A DNA stretch of 64,000 bases from JALZOC01 sp035758845. GTDB lineage: Bacteria; Acidobacteriota; Vicinamibacteria; Vicinamibacterales; 2-12-FULL-66-21. The translations under genes were made by a program, and so were the position numbers. The notes under the pieces were generated by a model. That model saw only the letters and a list, made by a program, of their open reading frames with translations. It did not search any database and was not told where the DNA came from. Location of the stretch: NCBI GenBank assembly GCA_035758845.1, contig DASTVZ010000217.1, positions 5,917-69,916 of the forward strand, written 5' to 3'. Position 1 is the stretch's first letter. Every line of letters starts with the position of its first letter. This document shows, piece after piece, positions 8,556-16,695 of this stretch.

Positions 8556-9548
8556 ATGCACGTGGCCTCTGGGATTGTTGCAAATCATCAGGAAACCAGC
8601 GGAGCCGGGAGCCCGGCCCTCAACGCCGCCCGAGCGCATGAGGATTCGCTCCGTCTGGATCACTTGCGCGCGCTCGAAGCCGAAAGCATTCACATCATCC
8701 GCGAGGTCGTCGCCGAGTTCGAACGGCCGGTGATGCTGTATTCCATCGGCAAGGACTCGTCGGTTCTGCTGAGACTCGCACAGAAGGCGTTCTACCCGGG
8801 CCGCATCCCCTTTCCCCTCCTTCATGTCGACACCTCGTACAAGTTCCGCGAAATGATCGAGTTCCGGAACTCGTACACGCGCCAGATTGGCGCGAAGCTG
8901 ATCGTCCACACCAACACCGAAGCGCTTGCCGAGGGCACGCAGCCGTTTGCCGTCGGGACGCAGCGGTGTTGCGGCCTGCTGAAGACAAAGTCGCTCCTCG
9001 ACGCCCTCGCGGAAGGTCAGTTCCAGGCGGCGTTCGGCGGAGCGCGCCGCGATGAAGAGCGCTCGCGCGCCAAGGAACGCGTCTTCTCGCTGAGGGATGA
9101 AAAGGGGCAGTGGGATCCGAAGCGTCAGCGCCCGGAGCTCTGGCACCTGCTGAACGGCCGAATCGGTCCTGGCGAGAGCATCCGGGTATTTCCGTTGTCG
9201 AACTGGACGGAGCTCGACGTGTGGCACTACATCGACGTCGAGCAGATTCCCGTCGTCCCCCTCTATTTCGCCAAGGAACGGGACGTCATCGTCCGCGGCA
9301 ACTCGCTAATTGTCGACGAGCAGCCATTCGTGCAGCCGCTTCCGGGAGATCGACGCGAGCGCGTGATGTGCCGGATGCGGTCGCTCGGATGTTCGCCGTG
9401 CACGGGAGCGGTGCGATCGAACGCCGATACGGTTGCCAAGATCATCGAGGAGCTGATTCAAGTGCGCCAGTCGGAGCGTCAGCTGCGCGTGATCGATCAC
9501 GATCAGGACGGTTCGATGGAACTCAAGAAACGGGAAGGCTACTTCTGA
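8556..9548 (+). CDS. cysD: Sulfate adenylyltransferase subunit 2
   Basis: 330 residues. CysD is the catalytic subunit of ATP sulfurylase, making APS from sulfate and ATP together with the GTPase CysN in the cytoplasm. The PP-loop motif appears as SIGKDSS at about 63-69, followed by the family blocks HVDTSYKFREMIEFR, GGARRDEERSRAKERVFS and RCRSLGC-like CRMRSLGCSPCTGAV. The ATG at 8556 has AGGAGA 5 nt upstream; in-frame upstream codons would run through the regulatory hairpin and are not preferred. It is the first gene of a four-gene operon, and its TGA overlaps the cysN ATG. Expression is probably controlled by the upstream Cys-rich leader. Confidence 0.95.
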   Translation: MHVASGIVANHQETSGAGSPALNAARAHEDSLRLDHLRALEAESIHIIREVVAEFERPVMLYSIGKDSSVLLRLAQKAFYPGRIPFPLLHVDTSYKFREMIEFRNSYTRQIGAKLIVHTNTEALAEGTQPFAVGTQRCCGLLKTKSLLDALAEGQFQAAFGGARRDEERSRAKERVFSLRDEKGQWDPKRQRPELWHLLNGRIGPGESIRVFPLSNWTELDVWHYIDVEQIPVVPLYFAKERDVIVRGNSLIVDEQPFVQPLPGDRRERVMCRMRSLGCSPCTGAVRSNADTVAKIIEELIQVRQSERQLRVIDHDQDGSMELKKREGYF

Positions 9549-10849
9549 TGTCCGATCTGCTCCGCATCTGCACTGCCGGGAGTGTCGACGACGGAAAGAG
9601 CACGCTCATTGGACGTCTGCTGTACGATTCACGCGGCGTTTACGAAGATCAGGTTCACTCGGTGACAGCCGCCTCGCGCAATCGCAGCGCCGGGCCGATC
9701 GATTTCTCGCTCTTCACCGACGGGCTCCGCGCGGAACGCGAGCAGGGGATCACCATTGACGTTGCCTACCGCTACTTCGCGACGGCGCGCCGCAAGTTCA
9801 TCCTGGCTGATACGCCCGGGCATGAGCAGTACACGCGAAACATGGCGACCGGGGCATCGACGGCGGACGTGGCCATTCTCCTTATCGACGCGCGTCACGG
9901 CGTGCGGGAGCAGACGCGCCGGCACGCGCGGATCGCGCAACTGCTCGGTATCAACTACCTGGCCCTCGCCGTCAACAAGATGGACCTGGTCGAATTCGAC
10001 CGCGCGATCTTCGACGAGATCTGCCGCGAGTTCGCGACCATCCAGGGCAGCGCTCGTGTGCACGCCATTCCGATGAGCGCGCTGAACGGCGACAACGTCA
10101 TCACGCGCAGCGGCAACACGCCCTGGTTCGAGGGGCCGAGCCTGCTCGAATACCTCGAGACGGTTGAAGTCGAGCGCGACCTCACGTCGCGACCGTTCAG
10201 GTTTCCCGTGCAGTTAGTGGTTCGTCCGGCGGATGATTTCCGTGGTTACGCCGGTCAGATCGGATCGGGCATCGTCCGGGTTGGTGATCTGGTCACGGTA
10301 TGGCCGGCCGATCGCACCAGCCGCGTGAAGCGAATCGTCACGTGGGACGGAGATCTCGACGAGGCGTTCGCACCTATGTCGGTGACCCTGACACTCGAGG
10401 ACGAAATCGACATCAGCCGCGGCGATGTGATGGTGAAGGGTCCGACGGAAGTTGGTGGCCTCTTCGACGCAGATCTGGTGTGGATGGACGAACGTCCGTT
10501 GGATCCAAAACGACTCTATCTACTGAAACACGGCGCGACGACGGTTTCAGCGGAAGTCGATCGCGGATTCAAATTGAACGAGATCGGAACGGCGACGGTC
10601 TCGACATCTCGCCCAATCGTTTTCGACGGCTATCGTGCGAATCGCACGACCGGCAGCTTCATCCTGATCGATCCGGCAACGAATTTCACAGCCGGCGCAG
10701 GAATGATTGTCCGCCGCGTTTCGCAGCGACGAGGCGACATGGCGACAACCGGGGCGGCGGGACGGTTGGCGAAAGCGGCGCGCCTGGCTGCCTCCGAGTC
10801 GGAAGCCGTTGATGCCGTCCGTCGCGTACTCGAGGAGATATTGACGTGA
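9548..10849 (+). CDS. cysN: Sulfate adenylyltransferase subunit 1 (GTPase)
   Basis: 433 residues. An EF-Tu-like GTPase whose GTP hydrolysis drives APS formation by CysD. The G-motifs are intact: GSVDDGKST at 11-19, DTPGHE at 88-93 and NKMD at 143-146, followed by two beta-barrel domains. It ends with the CysN domain, with no fused CysC (APS kinase) domain, which agrees with the APS-type reductase encoded next. The ATG overlaps the cysD stop (ATGA-type coupling, TGATG). The frame is open further upstream inside cysD, but those residues do not resemble CysN. Its own stop overlaps the GTG start of cysH. Confidence 0.95.
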   Translation: MSDLLRICTAGSVDDGKSTLIGRLLYDSRGVYEDQVHSVTAASRNRSAGPIDFSLFTDGLRAEREQGITIDVAYRYFATARRKFILADTPGHEQYTRNMATGASTADVAILLIDARHGVREQTRRHARIAQLLGINYLALAVNKMDLVEFDRAIFDEICREFATIQGSARVHAIPMSALNGDNVITRSGNTPWFEGPSLLEYLETVEVERDLTSRPFRFPVQLVVRPADDFRGYAGQIGSGIVRVGDLVTVWPADRTSRVKRIVTWDGDLDEAFAPMSVTLTLEDEIDISRGDVMVKGPTEVGGLFDADLVWMDERPLDPKRLYLLKHGATTVSAEVDRGFKLNEIGTATVSTSRPIVFDGYRANRTTGSFILIDPATNFTAGAGMIVRRVSQRRGDMATTGAAGRLAKAARLAASESEAVDAVRRVLEEILT

Positions 10850-11487
10850 GCGATGCAGCCCTCGTGATCGCCGGACAACTCGACGCCGCCAAGGCACCTT
10901 GCATCACGTGCAGCTTCCAGGCCGAAGATGTCGCTGTGCTGCATATGTTGCAGCAAACGAGACCCGACATCCCGGTGCTTTTTCTCGACACCGTGCACCA
11001 CTTTGCCGATACGTATAAGTATCGTGATGAATTGACCGAGCGTTGGCGATTGAATGTGATCAATCTTCGCGCCGCCGAGCCGTCGCCCGGGTTATGGCAG
11101 ACCAGCACCGACGCGTGCTGCGCGCGACACAAAGTTGAACCGCTGTTTTCGGCGCTCGAGAACTACGATGTCTGGTTCACGGGGCTGCGACGCGAACAAT
11201 CGCCAAGCCGGGCCAATCTTTCGCACCTCGAGCCATTCCGCTTGCCGTCGGGGCGTGTTATCCGTAAAGTCAGCCCCGTGGCGACATGGACCACGCGTGA
11301 CGTCTGGATGTACGCGAAACAACACAACATCCCGCTTCTGCCTTTGTACGATCTCGGGTACACCAGCATCGGTTGCGAACCGTGCACGACGCTGCCACTC
11401 GATCCGTCGGATCCTCGTTCAGGGCGATGGCAGGGACAGAAGCTGGAGTGCGGGATTCACATCCAGCCGGTGACCACCGGCAAGTGA
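10846..11487 (+). CDS. cysH: Assimilatory adenylyl-sulfate (APS) reductase
   Basis: 213 residues. Reduces activated sulfate to sulfite with thioredoxin-type electrons. The CC pair at 91-92 (DACCARHKVEPL) and CEPC at 177-180 are the four cysteines that bind a 4Fe-4S cluster in APS reductases; PAPS-specific enzymes lack them. The catalytic ECGIH (Cys at about 202) and the substrate loop TGLRREQS are present. This explains why no cysC is found here. It starts at a GTG overlapping the cysN stop (GTGA), with GAGGAG about 8 nt upstream. Sulfite reductase genes are not in the window. Confidence 0.93.
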   Translation: MSDAALVIAGQLDAAKAPCITCSFQAEDVAVLHMLQQTRPDIPVLFLDTVHHFADTYKYRDELTERWRLNVINLRAAEPSPGLWQTSTDACCARHKVEPLFSALENYDVWFTGLRREQSPSRANLSHLEPFRLPSGRVIRKVSPVATWTTRDVWMYAKQHNIPLLPLYDLGYTSIGCEPCTTLPLDPSDPRSGRWQGQKLECGIHIQPVTTGK

Positions 11488-13028
11488 CCAGACTGGGACA
11501 CGATCGCCCTCCCACGCCGGACGAAATGCTCCGGCTGATCCTCACGAGTCGTGTCTACGACGTCGCACAGGAGACGCCACTCGACCCTGCGTCCCGTCTC
11601 TCACGACGGCTGCAGAATGAAATCCTGCTGAAACGCGAAGACCTGCAGCCGATTTTCAGCTACAAGCTACGCGGCGCCTACAACCGCATCGCCCATCTCA
11701 CCGACGAGGAACGAAAGCGCGGGGTCATTGCCGCCAGCGCCGGCAACCATGCACAAGGTGTCGCGTTCGCCGCGCGTCACGTGAAGATCCCTGCGCTGAT
11801 CGTCATGCCGCAGACGACGCCCGAGATCAAGGTGGATGCCGTGCGCGATCTCGGGGCGGAGGTCGTTCTGGCTGGCGATACTTACGCCGACGCGCAGACG
11901 CGCTGCCACGAACTGGCCGTGGAGCGACGGATGGTTTTCGTCCACCCGTTCGACGATCCGCTGGTCATCGCCGGACAAGGCACCGTCGGCGATGAAATCC
12001 TCAGGCATCGGCTCGGCGACGTGTCGGCCATCTTCGTCCCGGTTGGGGGAGGCGGACTGATCGCCGGAATCGGGAGCTACGTCAAAGCGCTTCGTCCATC
12101 GGTGAAAGTGATCGGCGTCGAACCATTCGGCGCCGACGCGATGTTCCAGTCACTGGCAGCCGGGCGTCGCGTCGTTCTTGATTCAGTCGACATCTTCGCG
12201 GACGGCGTGGCGGTGAAAGAGGTCGGCACGTTGACGTTTCCGATCGTGCAGACGACGGTCGACGAAGTGATACGCGTCTCGAACGACGAGATCTGCGCCG
12301 CGATCAAAGACATCTTCGACGACACGCGAACGATCATGGAGCCGGCCGGGGCGCTCGCCGTCGCCGGGCTCCGCTCATGGGCCGAACGTGAGCGCATCAC
12401 CAAGGCGCGGCTCGCCGCCGTCTTGAGCGGCGCCAACATGAATTTCGATCGGCTGCGCTTTGTCGCCGAGCGCGCAGAGCTTGGAGACGCGCGTGAGGCG
12501 CTCTTCGGCGTCACCATCCCGGAGCGTCCCGGTGCCTTCCGCGCATTCTGCGCCACCATCGGACGCCGCGTCGTGACCGAGTTCAACTATCGACTGAGCG
12601 GCCGTGATGTCGCCCATATCTTCGTCGGCATCGCGACCCGATCGCGGCAGGATGCGGCCGACATTGCCACTGCACTCACCGCCGGCGGCTACGCCACGGT
12701 CGATCTCACCGACAACGAGACGGCCAAGCTACACGTCCGTCACATGGTCGGGGGCCGCAGCCCTGATGTGGCGCACGAACAGTTGTGCCGGTTCGAGTTT
12801 CCCGAACGCCCGGGCGCGTTGATGGCGTTTCTCGAAAAGCTCGGCGGCCGGTGGAACATCAGCCTCTTCCACTACCGCAATCACGGCGCCGACTTCGGGC
12901 GCGTGCTTGCCGGCTTCGAAGTGCCTGACACCGACATGCGCGACTTCGAATCGTTTCTCGATGCGCTGGGCTATCGGTATCAGAGGGAATGCGGGAATTC
13001 CGCTTACGATCTTTTTCTGGCCAAGTAG
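11484..13028 (+). CDS. ilvA: Threonine ammonia-lyase (biosynthetic), with C-terminal ACT-like domains
   Basis: 514 residues from the GTG at 11484, which overlaps the cysH stop (GTGA, the same arrangement as cysN-cysH). An ATG at 11526 is the alternative. IlvA converts threonine to 2-oxobutyrate and ammonia, the first step to isoleucine. The PLP-lysine motif SYKLRGAYNR is at about 59-68, the glycine-rich phosphate loop VGGGGLIAG is present, and two ACT-like regulatory units follow from about residue 345. Placing ilvA at the end of a sulfur operon is unusual. Cysteine inhibits threonine deaminase in E. coli, so shared control would make sense, but that is inference. Confidence 0.9.
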   Translation: MTRLGHDRPPTPDEMLRLILTSRVYDVAQETPLDPASRLSRRLQNEILLKREDLQPIFSYKLRGAYNRIAHLTDEERKRGVIAASAGNHAQGVAFAARHVKIPALIVMPQTTPEIKVDAVRDLGAEVVLAGDTYADAQTRCHELAVERRMVFVHPFDDPLVIAGQGTVGDEILRHRLGDVSAIFVPVGGGGLIAGIGSYVKALRPSVKVIGVEPFGADAMFQSLAAGRRVVLDSVDIFADGVAVKEVGTLTFPIVQTTVDEVIRVSNDEICAAIKDIFDDTRTIMEPAGALAVAGLRSWAERERITKARLAAVLSGANMNFDRLRFVAERAELGDAREALFGVTIPERPGAFRAFCATIGRRVVTEFNYRLSGRDVAHIFVGIATRSRQDAADIATALTAGGYATVDLTDNETAKLHVRHMVGGRSPDVAHEQLCRFEFPERPGALMAFLEKLGGRWNISLFHYRNHGADFGRVLAGFEVPDTDMRDFESFLDALGYRYQRECGNSAYDLFLAK

Positions 13029-13152
13029 CCACTTCACAACGTCATTCACTGTCACACTGCGATCCAGTCTTAGAGATAGAAAAGGAGAAAGGAGAAAAAA
13101 GAAAGGACCTGTCTCTAGGTCACGATCACAGCGTGACTGCGAAGGATGTCGA
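13029..13152. other. Intergenic: purine-rich words and a small hairpin
   Basis: Between convergent ilvA and the DUF6265 gene. It holds GAAAAGGAGAAAGGAG words (about 13079-13105) and the hairpin GTCACG/CGTGAC near 13120-13138. It may act as a bidirectional terminator, though no U-run is seen. Confidence 0.35.
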
Positions 13153-13617
13153 TTAATCCCCGCCGCACGCAACTTTGCGGTACGGAAACTCGATGCGTCG
13201 CGCTTGCCCGTTGCGCGTGCCTTCAATCCACGCCAGCAACGAGTCTCCCTTCCGCTGATACCCAACGCGTTGTGGGAAGTCGTGCTGCAGGTTTTCGAAG
13301 ACCACTTCGCGATCGCTAACCATCCTCGACAGGAAGACCGCTGAGGATTGACCAGATGGATGCGCCTGGTATGCAAGGCGCCCCTCCTGCTCGCGAACGA
13401 GCACCGTCTCGTATTCAACCAGTTTGTCTGCCTGTACGGTTCGTGCGACGTTCATCATCGTGTGCGCTCGCGGTGCGAGCCAGTGCTCTTCCACGGTCCG
13501 CGATCCCGACGAATACTCCCAGCAGCCTGTCAGCCACGCGACGTCATCGATGGTTAACGGTTGAGAAGCGGGTGCCTGAAGCGTAACCGCCAGCGTCAAG
13601 CCGAGCGCCAGCTTCAT
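13153..13617 (-). CDS. DUF6265-like secreted protein
   Basis: 154 residues. The ATG at 13617 gives a clean signal peptide (MKLALGLTLAVTLQAPA). The body carries the block WLTGCWEYSSGSRTVEEHWLAPRAHTMMNVART, which matches my memory of DUF6265: small secreted beta-rich proteins of unknown function, common in soil bacteria. The frame continues upstream to 13752, but those residues do not look like a signal peptide. Divergent from the LPxTA gene; no operon partner. Confidence 0.75.
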   Translation of the reverse strand: MKLALGLTLAVTLQAPASQPLTIDDVAWLTGCWEYSSGSRTVEEHWLAPRAHTMMNVARTVQADKLVEYETVLVREQEGRLAYQAHPSGQSSAVFLSRMVSDREVVFENLQHDFPQRVGYQRKGDSLLAWIEGTRNGQARRIEFPYRKVACGGD

Positions 13618-13736
13618 CTCAAGTCCATCGGAAATCAAGCATACACCAGAGCTCTGAGCTGATCCGTGTTCAAGGGTACGCGACATGCAGCCGTAACTGA
13701 GATGCTCCACGAATCGAATGACAGGGAGGGAAACCG

Positions 13737-14594
13737 ATGAGACGGACGACAAACAGAATCATGGGAACGCTCGCGGCGCTACTGCTGGGCGCGACGCTCG
13801 CGACCGCGCAGGCGCCCGACACCAATAACATGACGATCGTGACCTTCAGTGCCCCGGTCTCGCTTCCGGGTGTGACGCTGCCGGCCGGCAGCTATCTGTT
13901 CAAGCTGGCAGATTCTCAGGTGAACCGCAATATCGTTCAGGTGTTCGACAAGGATCGCTCCAAGATTCTCGCGACGATCCTTGCCATTCCTGCGGAACGT
14001 CTCCAGCCGGCCGATGAAACGGTGATCACGTTTGGAGAGTCACCCGCCAACACCGCGCCAGCGATTCGCTTCTGGTACTATCCGGGCGACAAGAGAGGCC
14101 AGGAGTTCGCCTACCCGAAAAAACAAGCGCAGGAAATCGCCAACGCCGCGCACGAATCGGTTCTCGCGATCGATACCGAGGACAACAGTGCTGAAGCGAT
14201 GACGAAGGGTGACGTGTCGAGAGTGGAACCTGCGGAACCGAACCAGCCGGCGCAGAGCGCGCAGCCTTCGACACCGCAGAGCACGCCGTCGCCGTCCACC
14301 GAACCGCAGTCCGCGCAGGCAGCGCCGCAGCCGGCACAGCCAGAGGCGACGCGGCCTCAAGCAACGCAGCCGGAGCCTGCGACGCCGTCGACGCAGCCGC
14401 GAACCACTGAGCAGCCGAGCGCCACCCCGTCAGCCCAGGCGACGACGCCGAGCACCACGCAAGGGGCCGTCGGAACAGCAGGCCGCTCAGAGCTGCCGAA
14501 GACCGCGAGCACGTTGCCTCTGGTCGGCTTCGCGGGTCTGCTGGCACTCGTCAGCGCGTTCGGCGTTCGCGCACTGCGTCGCGCGCACGTGTAG
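13737..14594 (+). CDS. Secreted protein with C-terminal LPKTA sortase-sorting signal
   Basis: 285 residues; the ATG at 13737 has GGGAGGG about 6 nt upstream. Signal peptide at about 1-25. Residues 30-150 form a beta-rich domain (FSAPVSLPGVTLPAGSYLF...). Residues about 160-245 are a Pro/Gln/Thr/Ala-rich spacer, as in wall-spanning proteins. The C-terminus is a complete tripartite signal: LPKTA at 253-257, a hydrophobic helix at 260-277 and the basic end RALRR at 278-282. Class D sortases prefer LPxTA, and a sortase gene lies one gene downstream, so this is the likely substrate. What it is attached to in this envelope is unknown. Confidence 0.85.
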   Translation: MRRTTNRIMGTLAALLLGATLATAQAPDTNNMTIVTFSAPVSLPGVTLPAGSYLFKLADSQVNRNIVQVFDKDRSKILATILAIPAERLQPADETVITFGESPANTAPAIRFWYYPGDKRGQEFAYPKKQAQEIANAAHESVLAIDTEDNSAEAMTKGDVSRVEPAEPNQPAQSAQPSTPQSTPSPSTEPQSAQAAPQPAQPEATRPQATQPEPATPSTQPRTTEQPSATPSAQATTPSTTQGAVGTAGRSELPKTASTLPLVGFAGLLALVSAFGVRALRRAHV

Positions 14595-14643
14595 CGTGTA
14601 AGCGCCGCGCGAACGAGGAGAGAATGTAACGGGGGGCAGAATC

Positions 14644-15576
14644 ATGCAGTTGACGTCAGCATGGCGGGTCACCGTAATGTTGATACTGCTGGGTGGATCT
14701 GCCCCTTCTGCGTTTTCACAGGAGTCCGCTCCAAAGGTCTTCTCCGCTCGATCCGAAGTCGTCGTCGTTCACGTGACCGTGACTGATGGTAAATCGCGCC
14801 CCGTCGCCGGTCTGCCGCGCGAAGCCTTCACGCTTTACGAAGATGGACGACCGGAGGCAATCAGCTTCTTTCACAACGAAGACAACCCGGTCACCGTCGG
14901 GCTCGTCCTGGACTGCAGCGGCAGCATGCAGCAAAAGCGCGACGCGGTGATCGCCGCCGGACTGGCGTTCGCACAGTCAAGCCATCCGAAGGACGAGATG
15001 TTCACCGTCAACTTCAACGAGAACGTGTGGGATGGACTGCCGCCATCCATGCCGTTTACGACCAACGTAGACGATCTCCGCGCCGCTCTCGGGCGAACCA
15101 CGGCCCGAGGCAAGACGGCGCTGTTCGATGGCCTCAACGCGGCATTGAAGCATCTGAACAAAGGACACGAACAGAAGAAAGTGCTGATCCTCGTCAGCGA
15201 CGGTGGCGACAACGCGAGCTCTTCGAAGTTCGATGAGGTACTCGGCCTTGCACTGCGCATGGACGCTCTTATCTACGCCATCTCGATACCGGATCAGTAC
15301 GATACCGATGCAAAGCCGGACGTTCTCAAGAAGCTCGCACGCGAGACTGGTGGTGAAGCGTTCTTTCCGCGCAGACTGGATGATGTCACCGAGGTACTCG
15401 AGCGAATTGCCCACGATATTCGCACCGGTTACACGCTCGGCTACAGCCCGTCGCACAACACGGCGGGATATCGCGCGATACGCGTCGAAGTCAAGAGCCC
15501 ACAGGGACGAAGGCTGAACGCTCGCGCACGTTCGGGTTATGTCGCGCCCGACCCCGACGCTCATGATCGGCAGTAG
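14644..15576 (+). CDS. VWFA-related acidobacterial-type protein
   Basis: 310 residues. Signal peptide at about 1-26, then a beta-rich N-part (VVVVHVTVTDGKSRPVAGLPREAF), then a von Willebrand A domain with the metal-binding motif DCSGS at 90-94, TGL-like RGKTALFDGL near 160, and LVSDGGDN near 185. It matches the VWFA-related domain family seen mainly in Acidobacteria. Probably periplasmic or surface-exposed, binding protein ligands through a metal ion. It sits between the sortase and its LPKTA substrate and ends inside the sortase open frame, which suggests co-expression. It has no sorting signal itself. Confidence 0.85.
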   Translation: MQLTSAWRVTVMLILLGGSAPSAFSQESAPKVFSARSEVVVVHVTVTDGKSRPVAGLPREAFTLYEDGRPEAISFFHNEDNPVTVGLVLDCSGSMQQKRDAVIAAGLAFAQSSHPKDEMFTVNFNENVWDGLPPSMPFTTNVDDLRAALGRTTARGKTALFDGLNAALKHLNKGHEQKKVLILVSDGGDNASSSKFDEVLGLALRMDALIYAISIPDQYDTDAKPDVLKKLARETGGEAFFPRRLDDVTEVLERIAHDIRTGYTLGYSPSHNTAGYRAIRVEVKSPQGRRLNARARSGYVAPDPDAHDRQ

Positions 15577-16330
15577 ATCAGTTCTCTCCCGGCGTTCCTC
15601 AGTGCGCGTGGGGCCCCACCCCCACGCGCTCTCGCTCGCAGGCGCCGCTTCGCGTCGCTTCCCTCCAACCTTCGCCCCAGTGTCTCGCGAAGGTTGCCCG
15701 CCGAAGCCTCGGCGAAGGCGGGCCGGCGCTCCGGCTGGCAAGCCGGCCGCTCGCTCGGGCCGCAGGCGCCTTGCGATCGTCGAGCGCGTGCTCTACGTGC
15801 TCGCGGCAATTCTGCTCGGGTGGTATCTACTGCAGCACGGCATTACCGCGTACCAAGAGGCCGCCGCAAACCGCGAACTCGAATCCGTGCACATGGCGGT
15901 CGAGAAGCCGGCGTCAACCGAGCCGCGGCTGACCAATGGCGCGCTGATCGGACGCGTCGACATCCCGCGCGTTGGCGTATCTGCAATCGTGCGCGAAGGC
16001 GATGATGCGGCCACACTGCGCCATGCGGTCGGCCACATTCCGGATACGGCACTCCCAGGAGCATCAGGTAACGCCGGCCTCGCGGGCCATCGCGACACGT
16101 TCTTTCGCGGTTTGAAAGGCATCCGCGCGGGCGATCGCATCAGGATGACAACGGCGAACGGCATCCTCGAATACACCGTTCGCGACACCCGCGTTGTCGA
16201 TCCGGATGACGTGTCGGTGCTCCGTTCGACTGGACGCCCGACCTTGACGCTCGTGACGTGCTATCCGTTCTACTACATCGGCTCAGCACCACGACGCTTC
16301 ATTGTGCAGGCCGAAATCGCACAGAATTAG
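15563..16330 (+). CDS. Sortase, probably class D, with repeat-derived N-terminus
   Basis: 255 residues from the ATG at 15563 (a farther in-frame start is at 15539, and a GTG at 15788). Sortases cleave an LPxT motif and join the protein to an envelope amine. The catalytic triad is visible: His in LAGHRDTFF (about 176), Cys in TLVTCYPF (about 233) and Arg in SAPRRF (about 244). One membrane helix at about 76-90 would anchor it in the inner membrane. Residues 12-66 are encoded by a dispersed palindromic repeat (about 15600-15760) and look unlike any sortase. No Shine-Dalgarno fits any start, so the true N-terminus is open. The reading frame overlaps the end of the VWA gene. Confidence 0.85.
   Translation: MIGSRSVLSRRSSVRVGPHPHALSLAGAASRRFPPTFAPVSREGCPPKPRRRRAGAPAGKPAARSGRRRLAIVERVLYVLAAILLGWYLLQHGITAYQEAAANRELESVHMAVEKPASTEPRLTNGALIGRVDIPRVGVSAIVREGDDAATLRHAVGHIPDTALPGASGNAGLAGHRDTFFRGLKGIRAGDRIRMTTANGILEYTVRDTRVVDPDDVSVLRSTGRPTLTLVTCYPFYYIGSAPRRFIVQAEIAQN
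15600..15760. repeat. Palindromic repeat cluster inside the sortase frame
   Basis: Holds CCTTCGCC...CGCGAAGG...GCCGAAGCCTCGGCGAAGG (15669-15722), the same word order as 1338-1399, followed by GCCGGC...GCCGGC inverted words near 15722-15750. It remains in frame with the sortase. Confidence 0.6.
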
Positions 16331-16695
16331 CGACAATAGATTAACAATAGATCTCTGATCACACTGGCACGCTGCACTCGTCTAAAGAACAAGAAATGAG
16401 AGAGAAACGGGAGCAAAAACTTATCTCTCGTTCCTGCCGTTTCTCCTGTTTTTCCTAAGTCTTGGATCGCAGCAAGCGATTCAGGACTAGCTATTAGTGA
16501 GTAGTGATTGCGGCGTAGTGGCTGGCTCGCGCGGAGAGCGCGGAGAGCAAAGAAGAAAGATGTAGCAACTCCTTCTGATCCGGGTGGCCCGACCGCGCTG
16601 CGCGCGGTGAGACACACGCAAAGATCCAGCTCTGCGTTCTCGGCGCTCTCGGCGCGAGATCGGTTTTGAAACGAGTTCTACACTAGGGATTCGTT
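16331..16695. other. 365-bp intergenic region with repeats, no gene
   Basis: Contains an inverted pair GAGAAACGG (about 16400) / CCGTTTCTC (about 16437), able to form a 9-bp stem and followed by CTGTTTTTCC, so a terminator for the sortase gene is possible. Then come CGCGGAGAGCGCGGAGAG words near 16538-16557 and TTCTCGGCGCTCTCGGCGCG near 16639-16658, related to the repeat at 54725. No convincing ORF. Confidence 0.5.

Noticed and set aside
9110..9547. Long N-terminal extension of cysN within cysD
   Set aside because: The residues do not resemble CysN; the GTPase P-loop is at normal distance from the ATG at 9548.
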